The notes under the pieces were generated by a model. The model was not told where the DNA came from, made no database searches, and was given only the letters and a program-made list of their open reading frames with translations. Made by a program: the position numbers and the translations under genes. Shown in pieces: positions 50,862 to 58,294 of a DNA stretch of 64,000 nt (position 1 is the stretch's first letter; each line of letters opens with the position of its first letter). Where the stretch lies: NCBI RefSeq assembly GCF_000306965.1, contig NZ_JH976438.1, positions 36,402 to 100,401 on the forward strand, in the 5' to 3' direction. The stretch comes from Amphibacillus jilinensis Y1. GTDB lineage: Bacteria > Bacillota > Bacilli > Bacillales > Amphibacillaceae.

Positions 50862-52082
50862 GTGTTTCCTGTGGAGTTAAAAAAATTATTTCAACCGATT
50901 TTACTTCTTGTAGCACTTTTGATAACGATTGTTTTCTTTAATTTCAACTTGAGTTTTATTCATACATTTTGGCCGAATGGTCCTTTTGTTCCTGTTTATG
51001 AGTTTGCTTCAGATTGGCAAAGTCGATTTGGACCAACACTGGAAGAGGAAGAAATAGCCGAAATTGAAGCGGAGTATTTTAACCTTCTTGATCAAGTAGA
51101 CAAGATAATATCGGAAAACGCTATCGCAAAACAACTTCAAATTACCACTTATGAGGAGTTTGAATCATGGTATGAAGAAAACGTCTCCGGTGGGAGAATC
51201 AACGAGATGAATGAAGAAGAGGAAGAAATTATTGAACAAAGTGAGGCGATTGAACAAGACCTGACAGATGAGTCTGGGCGTTCAATGGTGAATCAAATCT
51301 ATGTCTTACAAAATTTATATCATTCAATCAAGCAATTTGATTCATCGGACACATTTCCTACTAATGAAGACTATACGGAAAAAGAACAAGAAAGAATTTC
51401 AGAAACTTTGTTTCTGGAAGAAGAGTGGCGTAACATTTTGCCAACTGAATTATCTTCGGCAATCACTTCACATTTTAATGAGATTTTAAAACTGGTTATT
51501 TTTCTATTGTCTTTATTAATTCCTTCTGTTTTTGTTAGAGATCGTCTGGTAGGATTACAAAATATTCAATGGAGCAGCCGTCATGGACGGAATATTCTTT
51601 GGACCCAATTTGCTAGTGGTATGGCTGTCAGTTTTTTTGTGGTTACTTGTGTTGTTGGATTCTTTGGAGGTTTATTGTATTTCACTGATTTCAGACAATA
51701 TTTTTCAAATGGATTAAATTCATTTTTTATGGCTGACTCTTTGCAAGTTTCTTTTTATCAATGGACATTTGGTCAGTGGATGGTAAAAGTAGGATTGTTG
51801 ACTTTATTGATTGGTATGACCTATAGCAGTATTCTCTTGTTTCTCTCTCAAACTAGTAAACATTATTTGTCCTTACTCATGAAGGTAATACCAGTTGGCT
51901 TTGTTTTTATGTTCGTTGCTGATCCAATACTCTATAATGCGTTTTACCTAAATAATGTATTGTATCAATGGACAAAAATTCCAATGATTGAATTATATAT
52001 GGGAATCCTTCTGTTGGTTATCAGTATCAGTTTACCAATCATTTATTGTATTCGTCAGCGAAATAAAGATTTATTGGATTGA
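50862..52082 (+). CDS. ABC transporter permease 2 (cargo operon)
   Basis: A 406-residue permease with the same plan as permease 1: an N-terminal helix (ILLLVALLITIVFFNFNL), an acidic outside part of about 170 residues (EEEEIIEQSEAIEQDL), and six C-terminal helices. GTG 50862 follows AAGGAGGTGA perfectly. With permease 1 and the ATPase it should make a heteromeric exporter or sensor-transporter. Confidence 0.82.
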   Translation: MFPVELKKLFQPILLLVALLITIVFFNFNLSFIHTFWPNGPFVPVYEFASDWQSRFGPTLEEEEIAEIEAEYFNLLDQVDKIISENAIAKQLQITTYEEFESWYEENVSGGRINEMNEEEEEIIEQSEAIEQDLTDESGRSMVNQIYVLQNLYHSIKQFDSSDTFPTNEDYTEKEQERISETLFLEEEWRNILPTELSSAITSHFNEILKLVIFLLSLLIPSVFVRDRLVGLQNIQWSSRHGRNILWTQFASGMAVSFFVVTCVVGFFGGLLYFTDFRQYFSNGLNSFFMADSLQVSFYQWTFGQWMVKVGLLTLLIGMTYSSILLFLSQTSKHYLSLLMKVIPVGFVFMFVADPILYNAFYLNNVLYQWTKIPMIELYMGILLLVISISLPIIYCIRQRNKDLLD

Positions 52083-52155
52083 TTTAGAATCATGGAATTA
52101 AAGATAATGCATGTATTTTCATTAAACAAAGTAAAACGATGAAAGGAGGGTAGAA

Positions 52156-53130
52156 ATGGCTGTAGCTAATCATGAGCAAGATAAAAAATTAATTACCATT
52201 TTAATTCCTGCTTATAATGAAGAAGAAGTTTTAGAACAATTAATCAATCGTTTAGAAATTGTTAAAGACTTAAATGGGCGTTATCATTTTGAGTTTTTGT
52301 TTGTGAATGATGGAAGTGAAGATCATACAATTCAAATTTTGAAAAAATATAATGCAAATAATCACTATATACGTTATGTAGATTTATCTAGAAACTTTGG
52401 TAAAGAAATTGCAATGCTTGCAGGGTTTGATTATGCAAAAGGAGATGCAGTTGTCATTCTTGACGCCGATTTACAACAACCGCCAGAACTCATTAGTGAA
52501 ATGATAGAGTGGTGGGAAAAAGGATACGAAGATGTTTATGCTGTTCGAGAAAAAAGAGAAGGAGAAAGCCGTCTGAAAGAATGGACTTCAAAATTATATT
52601 ATAAATTACTGCAAAAAATGTCTAGTGAAAATGTGTATCCTCTTGCGGGAGATTTTCGATTGCTCGATAAAAAATGTATTGAAGCATTACAAGGATTAAG
52701 AGAAGCGGAACGCTATACAAAAGGTATGTATGGGTGGATTGGTTTTAAGAAAAAAGAATTGACCTACTATGCGAATGGTCGTGCAGCAGGGGTTACTAAG
52801 TGGAGTTGGACACAGCTATTCAAGCTTGCAATCAATGGGATTACATCCTATAGTACCGTTCCTCTGAAAGTATGGTCTTATGTTGGATTTATCATATCAA
52901 TTTTGGCATTTTTTTCTTTAGCATATGAAGTGGGCAAGACGATTTTGTACGGAACAGATGTGAGTGGCTATCCAACAATGATTGCAGCCATTTTATTTCT
53001 AGGAGGAATTCAATTAATTTCCTTAGGATTTATTGGTGAATATCTAGGAAGAGTTTTTGTTGAGACAAAAGGAAGGCCAGCTTATTTTGTTAGAGAAAAA
53101 TCTAGTGAAAAAATAAATTTAAAGGACTAA
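52156..53130 (+). CDS. Polyprenyl-phosphate glycosyltransferase, GT2 (CsbB/GtrB-like)
   Basis: A membrane glycosyltransferase of 324 residues that loads a sugar from a UDP-sugar onto undecaprenyl phosphate on the inner face. Motifs: ILIPAYNEEEVL, FVNDGSEDHT, ILDADLQQPPE (DxD-type), GDFRLLDKK, RYTKGMYGWIGF. Two C-terminal membrane helices (VWSYVGFIISILAFFSLAY; AAILFLGGIQLISLGFIG). It resembles B. subtilis CsbB and YkcC. AAAGGAGGG precedes the ATG. GtrA and YfhO genes follow directly, which gives the three-part system for lipoteichoic acid glycosylation. Confidence 0.9.
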   Translation: MAVANHEQDKKLITILIPAYNEEEVLEQLINRLEIVKDLNGRYHFEFLFVNDGSEDHTIQILKKYNANNHYIRYVDLSRNFGKEIAMLAGFDYAKGDAVVILDADLQQPPELISEMIEWWEKGYEDVYAVREKREGESRLKEWTSKLYYKLLQKMSSENVYPLAGDFRLLDKKCIEALQGLREAERYTKGMYGWIGFKKKELTYYANGRAAGVTKWSWTQLFKLAINGITSYSTVPLKVWSYVGFIISILAFFSLAYEVGKTILYGTDVSGYPTMIAAILFLGGIQLISLGFIGEYLGRVFVETKGRPAYFVREKSSEKINLKD

Positions 53131-53134
53131 TTTT

Positions 53135-53542
53135 ATGGAGTGGTTACAAAAAATATATATCAAATATCAGGAAGTAATTAGATATATCTTGTTTGGAGTG
53201 TTGACAACAGTTGTTAATATAGCTGTCTTCATTCTGTTTGATACAGTCTTTAACATTCCATATCTTATAGCAAACGCTATTTCCATTATTGCTGCTATTC
53301 TATTTGCTTTTTTTACAAATAAAAAATATGTTTTTAAAACGGAATCATCTACATTTAAAATAGCTTTTAAAGAATTTTATTTATTTACAGGTTTAAGATT
53401 GATTTCAGGCTTATTTGATATGTTAAGCATGTGGATACTCGTTGACTTCATGAACTTAGAAACGAATTTCTCCAAAATTCTTACACAATTTATAATCGTT
53501 ATCTCAAATTATATGTTTAGTAAGCTATATATCTTTAAATGA
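53135..53542 (+). CDS. GtrA family flippase (GtcA-like)
   Basis: A 135-residue protein with four membrane helices (VIRYILFGVLTTVVNIAVFILFD; LIANAISIIAAILFAFFTNKKYVF; LRLISGLFDMLSMWILVD; IIVISNYMFSKLYIF), the GtrA/GtcA pattern. GtcA-like proteins are thought to move the lipid-linked sugar across the membrane. It begins four bases after the GT2 gene and ends 16 bases before the YfhO gene. Confidence 0.9.
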   Translation: MEWLQKIYIKYQEVIRYILFGVLTTVVNIAVFILFDTVFNIPYLIANAISIIAAILFAFFTNKKYVFKTESSTFKIAFKEFYLFTGLRLISGLFDMLSMWILVDFMNLETNFSKILTQFIIVISNYMFSKLYIFK

Positions 53543-53557
53543 AAAGGAGGGTATAAA

Positions 53558-56275
53558 ATCTTTTCTGATAAGCAGTTATTAAATAAATCTATTTCAAAAA
53601 AAACATTTGGTTATTATACTGTACTCTTCTGTATTATGTGTATGGCTATTTATAGTTATTATTTCATATCTGGAGGGTCTTTTATATGGGAAAGTGATGG
53701 GTTTACACAACATTTTCTATTGTTTAATGAATATGTGAATATCTTACAAGGTGTGCTAAGAGGAGAAGGTTTCTCTCAATGGGATTGGTCAATTGGTGCA
53801 GGGGCGGATACGATTACTTCTTATGGCTACTATGTAATAGGAGATCCATTTGCTTATCTGGGAGTGCTTTTTCCGGAAAGTTTGCGAGAATTTTCTTTTC
53901 ATTTAATAATGTTTATTAGAATGTGGTGTGTTGGACTTAGTTATCTCATTTTTGTAAGAATATTTAAAGTTTCACATGGTGCTGCTTTACTGGGAGCATT
54001 TATGTATACATTTAGTTTCTTCGTTATTTTTAATGCAGATAGACATCCCTTTTTTATTTTACCATTAATCTGGTTGCCGCTTCTTTGTTTAGGAGTTGAA
54101 AAAATATTAAAAAGAGAGTCAGCCTTGCTATTTAGTATAATGGTAGCGGTCAGTGCAATTGCTAATTTTTACTTTTTCTACAAGTTAACCATATTAATTT
54201 TTATATATGGAATTGTACGTTATGGAATGATTCATAAATTCAAAGATTGGAAGCAATTAGGTAGTTCATTAGGACGTTGTTCGTTACACTACCTTGTCGG
54301 TCTTTTGTTGGGTGCAGTAGTCTTTTTGCCAATGGTTGACGGATTTTTAAATTCATCAAGAAATACAGATGGAATAGCAATTAATCTCCTTCTTTATCAC
54401 GGCAGTTACTATATAGCAACGATTCATAATCTCTTTGTTCCTAATGCATACTTCTGGTCTGCCGGTGGGCTCTCCATTTTTGCATTATTTACCGTTGCTT
54501 TTTTATTCAAAACGAAAAAGAAAAAAACATTCTCAGGCATAATGCTTCTAATTTTAGGTGTTTTTCTATTGTTTCCTTTCTTTGGATCGTTTATGAATGG
54601 CATGTCTGGACCATATAACCGTTTTAGTTTTGCAATCCCTTTGTTTTTATCCTTTGCAAGTGGTCAATTTTTGGAAGAACGGGATAAGCTACAAGTAAAA
54701 GACCTGCGGGTAGTTAAATATATTTTGATAGGCTTCACTTTTATTTATGGAATAGCAGCAATTGCACAACATATGTATTTGTATTATGTTATACCATTAG
54801 TTCTGGGCTGGTTGATCTGGTTTATATTGATGTATGAGAAAGAAATAAAAAAGAAAATGGTAAATAAAATCTCTATCGTATTATTGGCATTAGTCATGTT
54901 GAGTATGGCAACTAACGCAACGAATTTGTATTACTCATACGGTAATGATTCAATATCAAAAACAATTGAATTGAATACTTCATTGGAGCGTTATGAGAAT
55001 TTGTTTGGAGGTATTCAAAATCTTTTACCTGAAGAAGACTTGTATCGAGTAGGAGTTACATCACAAGATAGTCATGTGCGTAATCAATTTATTTATCATG
55101 ATTTAATGGGTTTAAGTACATATCTTTCAGTCACGAATGGTTATTTAGCTGAATTTGCTGAAGAGATGGAAATTGCTTCCTATCAAATTATTCAACCTCT
55201 TCGAAATGGTGTTGATGATCGCCGAATAACTAATCATTTTTTAAACATTGAATATATACTAACCGAGGAAAAAAATGAAGCCTATCTTCCATATGGTTAT
55301 GAAGTTGTACACCGATCAAATGATGTTCCAGCTTTTATTCTTGCAAAAACCGAAGCTAATTTCCCATTTGCATATGTTGAAGATGTGATGATTACACGAG
55401 AAAATTTTTCGAAGTTTAACCCAGTTGAAAAAGAAACGTTTCTAACACAGGGTGTTGTTTTAGAAACAACTCAAGATGTTGAAGAAAGAAAAATTGAGGA
55501 AATAGCAAATGAACAAATAAAAGAAGTTGAATATCAAATCGAATATAATGATCCGGAACTTCTGCCGCTAGATAAAGACCTAGTAGAGGTTACAGAGAGT
55601 GGGGCTCGTTTTAAAATTTCCCTTAAAAATGCAGATGAATTTGCAGGTCATGATATATTTATTTACTTACAAGGTTTAGAGTATGAAACTACGGATATAC
55701 CTTTTTATATGCCTGATGATACAAGTTATAATATCCGCTTTCTATATGAAGGTCGTGAGAACACTTTACGTCAATCTGATAAATATTCATATAGTACATA
55801 TTTTTACAGAGAAAATATGTTTGTTAACCTCGGATATACTGATGTGGGAACAGATGATATATTTATTCAATTTGAGGATACTGGAAAATATCATATGAAT
55901 GATATTACCATTTACGCACTGCCTGCAGATGAAAAAATCGATAAGCAGATTGCTGAGGGAAAATGGGAAAATGCACTAGATATTAAAGTTTTTGAAAATG
56001 AACGTATTGAAGGGACTGTTCAAAGAGAAGAACCAGGTATCTTAGTTACAACGATTCCATATGAAAAAGGATGGAAGGTAACAGTGAATGGGGAAGATAG
56101 AGAAATAGTCCAAGCTAATATTGGATTTATCGGCGTACCTCTGGGTTCAGGAAATTCAGAAATTGTCTTTTCCTATCAAAATCCATATCTAAAAATTGGA
56201 AGTGTATTAAGTTTAATAGGTTTATTATTATTAGGGTTAATTCAGTTAATTCGTCAAAAAAGGAACCCATCTTAA
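53558..56275 (+). CDS. YfhO-family membrane glycosyltransferase
   Basis: A large GT-C type membrane protein (about 905 residues) with a dozen or more N-terminal helices and a C-terminal outside domain from about residue 470. YfhO is the outside enzyme that transfers the lipid-linked sugar to lipoteichoic acid. The catalytic-type acidic pair lies in SGGSFIWESDGFTQHF, typical of the family. The first ATG is at 53636, but the frame is open upstream, and GGAGG (53546-53550) stands eight bases before an ATC at 53558, giving a more complete first helix (KKTFGYYTVLFCIMCMAIYS). I therefore extend the gene to 53558 as a non-standard start; starting at 53636 would cut into that helix. Confidence 0.8.
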   Translation: MFSDKQLLNKSISKKTFGYYTVLFCIMCMAIYSYYFISGGSFIWESDGFTQHFLLFNEYVNILQGVLRGEGFSQWDWSIGAGADTITSYGYYVIGDPFAYLGVLFPESLREFSFHLIMFIRMWCVGLSYLIFVRIFKVSHGAALLGAFMYTFSFFVIFNADRHPFFILPLIWLPLLCLGVEKILKRESALLFSIMVAVSAIANFYFFYKLTILIFIYGIVRYGMIHKFKDWKQLGSSLGRCSLHYLVGLLLGAVVFLPMVDGFLNSSRNTDGIAINLLLYHGSYYIATIHNLFVPNAYFWSAGGLSIFALFTVAFLFKTKKKKTFSGIMLLILGVFLLFPFFGSFMNGMSGPYNRFSFAIPLFLSFASGQFLEERDKLQVKDLRVVKYILIGFTFIYGIAAIAQHMYLYYVIPLVLGWLIWFILMYEKEIKKKMVNKISIVLLALVMLSMATNATNLYYSYGNDSISKTIELNTSLERYENLFGGIQNLLPEEDLYRVGVTSQDSHVRNQFIYHDLMGLSTYLSVTNGYLAEFAEEMEIASYQIIQPLRNGVDDRRITNHFLNIEYILTEEKNEAYLPYGYEVVHRSNDVPAFILAKTEANFPFAYVEDVMITRENFSKFNPVEKETFLTQGVVLETTQDVEERKIEEIANEQIKEVEYQIEYNDPELLPLDKDLVEVTESGARFKISLKNADEFAGHDIFIYLQGLEYETTDIPFYMPDDTSYNIRFLYEGRENTLRQSDKYSYSTYFYRENMFVNLGYTDVGTDDIFIQFEDTGKYHMNDITIYALPADEKIDKQIAEGKWENALDIKVFENERIEGTVQREEPGILVTTIPYEKGWKVTVNGEDREIVQANIGFIGVPLGSGNSEIVFSYQNPYLKIGSVLSLIGLLLLGLIQLIRQKRNPS

Positions 56276-56332
56276 TTTGTTATCTAGTAGAGGAAGTCTA
56301 TTCTGAAATGAATTTTTCCAGTGTTATGGGTT

Positions 56333-56424
56333 TATTATGACTGTAATTTATGAGTATACAATAATTAATAAAATATAGTAATCTTCTTGCTCAACTAGCT
56401 TATGTTTAGTTGGGCTTTTTTGTA
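56333..56424 (+). repeat. Direct repeat 1 with terminator
   Basis: This AT-rich segment (from TGACTGTAATTTATGAGTAT to the T-run after TAGTTGGGC) is matched by 56828-56923. The two agree well over the last 35 bases (CAACT-GCT-ATGTTTAGTTGGGC then T-run) and loosely before that. The repeat pair brackets a region with no clear gene. Confidence 0.6.
56389..56423 (+). terminator. Terminator after the YfhO gene
   Basis: CTCAACTA (56390-56397) pairs with TAGTTGGG (56407-56414), followed by six T. It ends the long cargo transcript. Confidence 0.85.
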
Positions 56425-56501
56425 TTAAACAATTTTATTCCTCTATTAGTAACTAACATTTCTATCAATTTTATATTTTTAGCTTCAAGGAGGTGATAAA
56501 G

Positions 56502-56525
56502 ATGATAATAAGCGGACTTTTGTAA
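56502..56525 (+). CDS. Candidate seven-residue leader peptide
   Basis: MIISGLL is preceded by AAGGAGGTGATAAAG, a full-strength ribosome site with ideal spacing. So strong a site in front of seven codons suggests a leader peptide controlling a downstream gene by attenuation, or what is left of a deleted gene. No resistance gene follows in this element. Confidence 0.35.
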   Translation: MIISGLL

Positions 56526-56827
56526 AAAAGAGTGTTTCAACAATAATACGATTCATTTGATTTAACGCAGATAAGAAAGTCATACTTTTGTTTTGTGTGT
56601 TTCACTACAAATATTTCTTTACTAAGACAACCGAAAACTGTAGTTTGCTGGAGATAAAAAAATATACAACGAAGAAATAACGGTGTTTTTGAAAATAGAG
56701 TTTCAGAAAATGTATTAAATTCGCCTTTTTAAGGAGACAGCGATATAAAGGAAAGTATTGCTGTGTTTATTTATTTTTTTGGATATTATTCTTCATTTCA
56801 AGAACAGTCTGGAACTGTAATGGATTA
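56526..56827 (+). other. Gene-free region between the direct repeats
   Basis: No protein gene is seen. It holds a GGAGAC ribosome-like site near 56731 without a long frame behind it, and many AT tracts. With the leader-like peptide and the repeat on each side it looks like the scar of a lost gene; this is inference. Confidence 0.35.
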
Positions 56828-56923
56828 ATGATGACCTTAATTTATCAATCACAAAATAGTTAATAAATTATATTAAAAATCATGCCCAACTGGCTCATGT
56901 TTAGTTGGGCTTTTTTGTGTTCT
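56828..56923 (+). repeat. Direct repeat 2 with terminator
   Basis: Second copy of the 56333-56424 repeat. It runs through AATTTATCAATCACAAAATAG into a better terminator, GCCCAACT (56884-56891) pairing with AGTTGGGC (56903-56910) and six T. Confidence 0.6.
56884..56917 (+). terminator. Terminator in direct repeat 2
   Basis: GCCCAACT and AGTTGGGC form a perfect 8-bp stem with an 11-base loop, then six T. Confidence 0.88.
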
Positions 56924-57046
56924 ACAAATATTTCTTTATAAAAGTCACTCTAATATTTGCCAATTTTGAAATTTCACCGTTGAAGGATATGAAAGGGGAA
57001 ATCATCATCGCCCACCTTTGCAGTATTGCGAAGGGAGATGACTTGC

Positions 57047-57481
57047 ATGATAACACCTAATCGTACCGAATGGCAAATCCGATGTGCATTTAATGCTTTC
57101 TGCAAACGTGTATTAAAGAATGCCGCCATTGATATTTACAAGGAACGACGGCGTCAACAGTCGAAAGAGACAACTTTCTCTGATTTAACACTTGTTGAAG
57201 CAAATCAACTTTATTCAGTAGATGACTATGGAGAGGGCAATATAGAAGATTTTCAAATCGCAGACAAGAAAATTACAACAGAGTTACTTGCAGAAGCTAT
57301 GCACACATTGCCAGAGGATAAACGTAATCTTATCCTCTTATACTATTTTCTTCATCTATCTGACGAGGAAATTAGTCAACAACTGAATGTCCCTCGTAGA
57401 ACTGTTCATTATCGAAGGACAAGTGCTTTAAAACGGTTAAAACGATTTTTGGAGGAGCCTGCAGATGAATGGGATGAATAA
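57047..57481 (+). CDS. Sigma-70-like regulator (Tn916 Orf7-like)
   Basis: A 144-residue protein with a C-terminal sigma region 4 (EAMHTLPEDKRNLILLYYFLHLSDEEISQQLNVPRRTVHYRRTSALKRLKRFL). In Tn916, Orf7 is a sigma-like activator of the transfer and excision functions. ATG 57047 follows AAGGGAGATGAC; an earlier in-frame TTG at 57026 would place the ribosome site inside the gene. It overlaps the next gene by 17 bases, as Orf7 and Orf8 do. Confidence 0.88.
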   Translation: MITPNRTEWQIRCAFNAFCKRVLKNAAIDIYKERRRQQSKETTFSDLTLVEANQLYSVDDYGEGNIEDFQIADKKITTELLAEAMHTLPEDKRNLILLYYFLHLSDEEISQQLNVPRRTVHYRRTSALKRLKRFLEEPADEWDE

Positions 57482-57719
57482 TATGTCTACCGAAAATAAA
57501 GAACGTGGTCTGTTACCGTATTCAATTATTTTAGCTGCAAACAAGGGTGAAGCCGAAGCAATGAAAGTAGTGATTGCACATTATGAAAGCTATATGGCAA
57601 GCCTATCCATGCGAAAACTTCGTGATGAACAAGGGAACATCTATTGGGGTATGGATGAAGATGTACGTGATCGTTTACAATCCAAACTTATGCAGTCTGT
57701 TTTGGCTTTTAAGATTTAA
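57465..57719 (+). CDS. Helix-turn-helix protein (Tn916 Orf8-like)
   Basis: An 84-residue protein of the HTH_16 family (LLPYSIILAANKGEAEAMKVVIAHYESYMASLSMR). It always goes with the Orf7 type in Tn916 elements and is likely part of the same switch. GGAGGAG lies seven bases before ATG 57465, inside the Orf7 gene. Confidence 0.88.
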   Translation: MNGMNNMSTENKERGLLPYSIILAANKGEAEAMKVVIAHYESYMASLSMRKLRDEQGNIYWGMDEDVRDRLQSKLMQSVLAFKI

Positions 57720-58091
57720 GTAAACCATGAGTATTTTTCCCCTTTTACTATAAATTCACTGATCCTTGACAAAGAAAGCATGATTAATCTCATGCATTAT
57801 AAATAGGAAAATCAGATACATTCTGCTGATGAAGAGCTACTGGATTTTTGCGCCATGACTTTCTGCTGAAACGAGCGATAAACAAAGAATCTAATGTAAT
57901 CGTGGTAGATTACTGGCGATAACTCATCAGTGAGGATAATGATACTCCCCTACCGTCATGGTTCGAGCGTTTGGAGCGTCGCAAGCTATGAGTAGGGCTG
58001 GAAGCAATACTTGCAGGGGTGAAACTCCCGTGGAGCTGTACCAACGGCCGTCTGATTTTTCATGATGAATTTATGTGAGGAGGTAGGTTTT
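57720..58091 (+). promoter_or_regulatory. Structured regulatory region before the recombinase genes
   Basis: No protein gene is seen in 370 bases. GCATGA and TCATGC (about 57779-57796) make an operator-like inverted repeat near TTGACA (57768). CCCTAC (57948-57953) pairs with GTAGGG (57992-57997) with TCAT/ATGA inside, and the GC-rich, structured stretch continues to 58060. The change from AT-rich to GC-balanced sequence suggests a functional leader RNA or operator block controlling excision genes. Confidence 0.5.
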
Positions 58092-58238
58092 ATGAAGAAT
58101 AATTTGATTCTATACAGTATGCAAATTTCTATGTTAAAACAATTACTCACGCATAAGTTAATTTCTGAGAAAGAATATAAAACGGTCAAAAGTAAATTAA
58201 TGAAAGATTATCATATTATCTCTGATATTACAGGCTGA
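58092..58238 (+). CDS. SHOCT-like small protein, candidate excision factor
   Basis: A 48-residue protein, MKNNLILYSMQISMLKQLLT then HKLISEKEYKTVKSKLMKDY and HIISDITG. The pattern LLxxKLISEKEYxxxKxxLxKDY is that of SHOCT-type short helical domains. GAGGAGGT precedes the ATG. Small genes of this kind stand just before large serine recombinases in many ICEs, and may be recombination directionality factors; that role is inference here. Confidence 0.7.
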   Translation: MKNNLILYSMQISMLKQLLTHKLISEKEYKTVKSKLMKDYHIISDITG

Positions 58239-58294
58239 CTTTTGAGTTCGATCGCCGTAGAATATTGGTAACATAATCCAGGGAGGGGTTTGTA

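Noticed and set aside
46374..57046. Search for tet(M) or another resistance gene in the usual cargo position
   Set aside because: No ribosomal-protection, methylase, acetyltransferase or efflux resistance gene is seen; only the ABC and glycosylation genes.
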